The translations under genes and the position numbers were made by a program. DNA of 64,000 bases from Phaseolus vulgaris. Taxonomy: Eukaryota > Streptophyta > Magnoliopsida > Fabales > Fabaceae. The notes beneath the pieces are model-generated. The model was not told the DNA's origin. It saw only the letters and a list, made by a program, of their open reading frames with translations, and searched no databases. The first letter of the stretch is position 1; each line of letters begins with the position of its first letter. The stretch covers positions 24,352,942 through 24,416,941 of the forward strand of contig NC_023753.2 of assembly GCF_000499845.2 (NCBI RefSeq), read 5' to 3'. Shown piece after piece: positions 60,418-64,000 of the stretch.

Positions 60418-61775
60418 GTATTTTAAGTGTCAAAATATTTATAATTAATGATAAAAACTAAAAAAATATAAAAAATTTGAAAAAAAAGATTAAAAAAACA
60501 TATTTTTGCAGGAATTAAAACAAAAAAATATCTCATTTAATATTGTGATATGCACATTCTTGCACTAATCAAAAGTTTTTCACATTATCTTGTAATTAAT
60601 TTGATATATTAATATAAATATTAGATCAAATTAGTTAATCTTAAAAATTGTCTAAAGAACTCCAAATTTCAAGAAACAAATAACTATACTCAACTATCAT
60701 TTACAATGACTAAGAACATGATAACCAAAAGAAAGATTATTATTAACTATTAACAACCACTAATATATTAATATTTTAAACTAATTGCATCCTATAAGAG
60801 TTCAACATGAATTTATATAGACGTAAATTTAAGATAAAAGATTTAATTTATTTTGATTTAAAATCAAAACCTAAAATGTTAAATAATATTAATTCACATA
60901 TAAACAAATTATTTCAGAAAAAACTTTAATAAAAAATATCTAATCTATAACCTAAAAATTATCTAAAAGAAAAAGAAGTTAATTAAACTATGTATACAGA
61001 AGAAAAGTTGTCAATTGTACTCTTATTGATTGGATGTCATGATGGAACAATGAAGATGGATCATTGAGGAAGATTTGAAACATTTGACTCATGTTATCAC
61101 AATAGTCCTAAAATGAAATATATTTTAGCAAATGTGGAAATGTGTTATTTCTCTATCAAGTGATGACTCTAATCCAGTACATAATGTAATAGTCACATTA
61201 AAACAAATCAACTTGTTTATTGCACTAGAATGAGAAACAAATAACACAAATATTTCCATGCAAATTTTGAATAAAATAATTATTGTATGTATTAAAAGCT
61301 GTCTAACCTTATGTATATGGATTGTAGTGAACCTTGTTATGTTCCTTCACATAAAATATTTGTGTCAGCCACAACTTACAATAAGGACATTTGTTCCTCA
61401 TAATACACTTATACTTGTCCAATATAAAATGTTAAATTAAATTTATCTTTTAATAAGCTTTTCATTTATTAGTTGGGTTTCATTGGAAGGAAGTGCAAGA
61501 GCACGTTACTTTGTAATCCACAAGTATAAGTACAATCATAATTAACTTTCAATGGGACCTATAAATAAATGACAAACAATTAGTCATATAATTAGGTTAA
61601 TTTAAAAGATACAAGTTAGAAAACTAACCCTTCAATGTCTAAAGCAATTAAATACACATGTGTGATTAAGTCATCAACATTTAGTTACAGTATGGTTGGA
61701 TCTGGACCTTTGTCTTCCTAAATTTCGTGCTTACTTTTTATGTTTCCATGACATCTGCGAGAAATAAAAAAACAT

Positions 61776-63152
61776 CATTGGTGCAAAAAAGATTAAAAAC
61801 GACGGCTATTTTAACCATAAAATAACGACTTTCTAGCCGTTGTTGATCAGCACGTAGTCTTATGTCCCACAGCTAAGAAGGCGGCTAAATAGCCGCCTTC
61901 TTAGATTCAAACAAAGAGGATGACTATGGTAAAAGTCGTCGTTTTACACCTCCCTATAACATGTATATATAATATATGCACGAGGTGTAAAACTGATGTG
62001 AGTTGATTTTTTTATGTTTTCATTTATGGTGACACTTTTTCTTAAGGTTGGGATTTTAACAATTAATGGTGAGGACCTAAGGAAGATTCCCACTGAACAC
62101 GAACTTAATCAAGTGGTTAAGTAAGTGTATAGAGGCAAAGATGAAAAACAAGATATGGTGAGGATGAGATGCAATTGCAGAATTTAAAATGGACACAAGG
62201 TTAACATCAATGGTGGTCATGGCCTCCCAAATGATGCACCATACTCATGATTATGAGTGAAACCCAAGAGCAACAAAGAATAGAAACTAAGAGACAAACA
62301 CATAAAATGGAATGGAGAAATTGAAGGAAAATGGAATGAGAAAACCTATGATGGTGGGTGAGAAATGTCACGTCACTTGGAGTGTGATGTGCTCCAAGAT
62401 AAGAGTGTTGACCGCCACTTGAGAGCTTCCCAAATCACTCAAGATAAGACCTCAAACCTAAAAGGACATAAGCCTCACTAAGAGCTTGCATAATTTGTGC
62501 AGAGTTTCTTTACTTCATTCAAATTCAACTTGTAAAATACAATGGATAAGCCTCCTATTTATAGGTGAAGGAGCCTTGGAAAACAAGCAAGAGAGCTATG
62601 ATGGAAAAAGGGAAAAAAGGGGCAGCCTTAGGGCAAACCCACACCCTAGGCTTGTCCTTATAGAAACTAGGTCAAAACTCCTTCCTAAAGGGCTAGAAAC
62701 AAGCTAAAATGATAACAACACTCCCTATTATGCTATATGCACCTTATTCTAGCCTATCTTTGCTATTTTGACCCCTAAAGTGAGCCCAAAATTATTTACA
62801 ACATATTCTATCTCTTAAGAAGACCAAAAGGAAGAAGAGTTGGTGTTCTAGTTTATGCCCATCTCATCTGGTCGAGTCCATGAGATTCTTAGTGGGGTCT
62901 TGAATTGTTTGTTGAGATGACTGTTCACCTTGTGCTTTGTCTTTTGTTTCCTTGGTCATCTTCATAGCTACCTGGTTTATATAAAAAATGATGACTTTTA
63001 CCATAGCCGCCCTTTTATACCCAACCTTCTTAGCATATTCAAAGACCGAAAACAACGACTATTTGCCTTATCCGTCGTTATACACCTTTGCGAATAATCT
63101 AAAAGGGTGGCTTTGGTCATAGCCGTCATTTTAGAATGTCATTTTTTTAGTA
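61776..63152. mobile_element. Probable non-autonomous CACTA-type element
   Basis: Both ends of this 1.38-kb segment carry clustered GACGGCTA/TAGCCGTC words. The left end has ACGACGGCTATTTT (61800), TAGCCGTTGTTG (61844), a perfect palindrome at 61873-61904 and AAAGTCGTCGTTTTA (61931). The right end has AACAACGACTATTTG (63050), ATCCGTCGTTATA (63070) and CATAGCCGTCATTTTA (63119). Candidate termini are CATTGGTGCAAAAAAG (61776) and, inverted, ACTAAAAAAATGAC (63152), only loosely CACTA-like. The interior has no transposase; an open frame at 62864-63055 is unrecognised. The exact ends are uncertain. Confidence 0.5.
61873..61904. repeat. Perfect 15-bp inverted repeat with 2-nt loop
   Basis: CTAAGAAGGCGGCTA (61873-61887) and TAGCCGCCTTCTTAG (61890-61904) are exact reverse complements separated by AA. 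It is GC-rich for this region and lies among the GACGGCTA words of the putative CACTA-type left end. Confidence 0.95.
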
Positions 63153-64000
63153 CATTTTGTTTAATGCTAATTCCCATCTAAATTGATCTGTTCAATTATA
63201 ACCCAGCCAGACAAATAGATAAATTCAGATAATCAAATTATATATATTGATAAAAGTGTAGTACAAACACTAATAATATATATCTTTACCTATATTCCTA
63301 TCTATCTATTTAATTCCTACATTGTTGATTAGCTATCCTAGAGTTATAAAAGTAAAGGAAATATGTGGTCCAAGCATGTCTCACATAATCTATAGCGGCA
63401 GAAGGTATTGTTTGCTCATCCATAAAGAACTGCATTACAAAATAAGGTTCACATAAATTAGTGTTAAGATACATATTTGTTAAAGAATTATAAAAATAAT
63501 TTACCATCATGTTACCTGCTCCCAATCACTTTTAAGGTCTAGTCTTACAATGGTAACCATCCATTGCATAACATAATTGCCACACTCATAGCTTTCCATT
63601 TGTCTATTACACTATAATTCAATATAAAGTAAAAGTTAATATTGATAAACAATGAAAAGAGAAAGACAAAAATTACAAACCTTTAGTGCACTTCAGATTT
63701 TAATAATTTGAATTGGATTGACCTTTGAGAATGTTATATAAACACCATGAACTGATTAATACAAAAAAAAACCATGTTAATAGATGCTTAACTAGTAATA
63801 TACGGAGTTAAGTTTATAGTGTACTTACTTATCAATCATAATCTTCATATGTGTGGATGGCCTCTTGTGTAGGGAACAAAACTACACAATAGTCTAATCA
63901 ACCGTGAATAAGACAAGTAACTGTCAATGACCCCTATATCATCCATGAAAAGAGTTAGTAAATATTTAAAATATGAAATAGTTGTTGAACCAAGTGGTGT
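63153..64000. other. Right-edge stretch, no gene recognised
   Basis: AT-rich, without recognisable coding sequence. The minus-strand open frame at 63310-63525 has no family motif. Confidence 0.4.

Larger units (their letters stand above)
59326..61775. other. Intergenic stretch with small duplications
   Basis: No confident gene. A TATA box and a 20-codon open frame are listed separately (59475, 59604). A 42-bp imperfect tandem duplication lies at 59708-59785, and a diverged duplication with TTCACAATTGATTACACA lies at about 59882 and 59943. A perfect 41-bp duplication lies at 60336-60417. From 60000 to 60980 the sequence is extremely AT-rich. Confidence 0.5.

Noticed and set aside
1..64000. 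A new multi-gene biological system
   Set aside because: The host genes are unrelated single-copy-type genes, and the rest is explained by known classes of mobile elements; only the repeat motifs and the nested insertion remain unexplained.

Overview
The window looks like nuclear DNA of a higher plant, most likely a legume of the bean/cowpea/soybean group. It is AT-rich, its genes have many GT-AG introns, and the recognisable host proteins are plant-type. The legume placement is my inference from the style of the repeats, not something proved by the sequence. No bacterial-style genes, tRNA, rRNA or CRISPR arrays were seen.

There are three host loci. (1) 597-6091, minus: the 5' two thirds of the gamma-tubulin complex component 4 gene (GCP4), running off the left edge; eleven exons can be placed. 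(2) 12951-13677, plus: four exons encoding the C-terminal end of a DUF707 protein, one following a GC-AG intron; the 5' part of the gene is not visible. (3) 18588-24733, minus: a complete ten-exon ABCB1/PGP1-type auxin-transporting ABC transporter whose exons join in frame to 1344 residues.

The rest is mostly mobile-element debris. From 7.6 to 10.7 kb a CACTA TNP2 pseudogene is cut off exactly where a 1.15-kb array of an 18-bp unit begins. Around 16.6-17.3 kb lie hairpin repeats and a gag-like relic. From 25.3 to 31.7 kb no gene is seen, but there is a cluster of CTCGCTTGAGCGAG-type palindromes and one copy of a repeat also present, inverted, at 6.4 kb. At 31.75-38.76 kb lies a decayed Ty1/copia element containing a 1.06-kb insertion flanked by a 6-bp duplication. 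At 40.09-41.89 kb there is a solo LTR with a 5-bp target duplication and paired quasi-palindromic motifs. At 46.02-49.11 kb a second copia element lacks protease and integrase and appears to have inserted into a fold-back element. The 50.6-58.7 kb stretch is a minus-strand mosaic: LINE ORF2 end, copia RNase H scrap, CACTA fragments, a second long LTR, LINE ORF1. At 59.03-59.33 kb is a clear fold-back MITE, and 61.78-63.15 kb looks like a non-autonomous CACTA-type element.

The three host loci have unrelated jobs (microtubule nucleation, an uncharacterised DUF707 protein, auxin efflux) and show no sign of acting together. The interest lies in the intact ABCB1 gene, the unusual intron, and the layered history of insertions, several with target-site duplications visible in the sequence. 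I found no convincing undescribed gene system.
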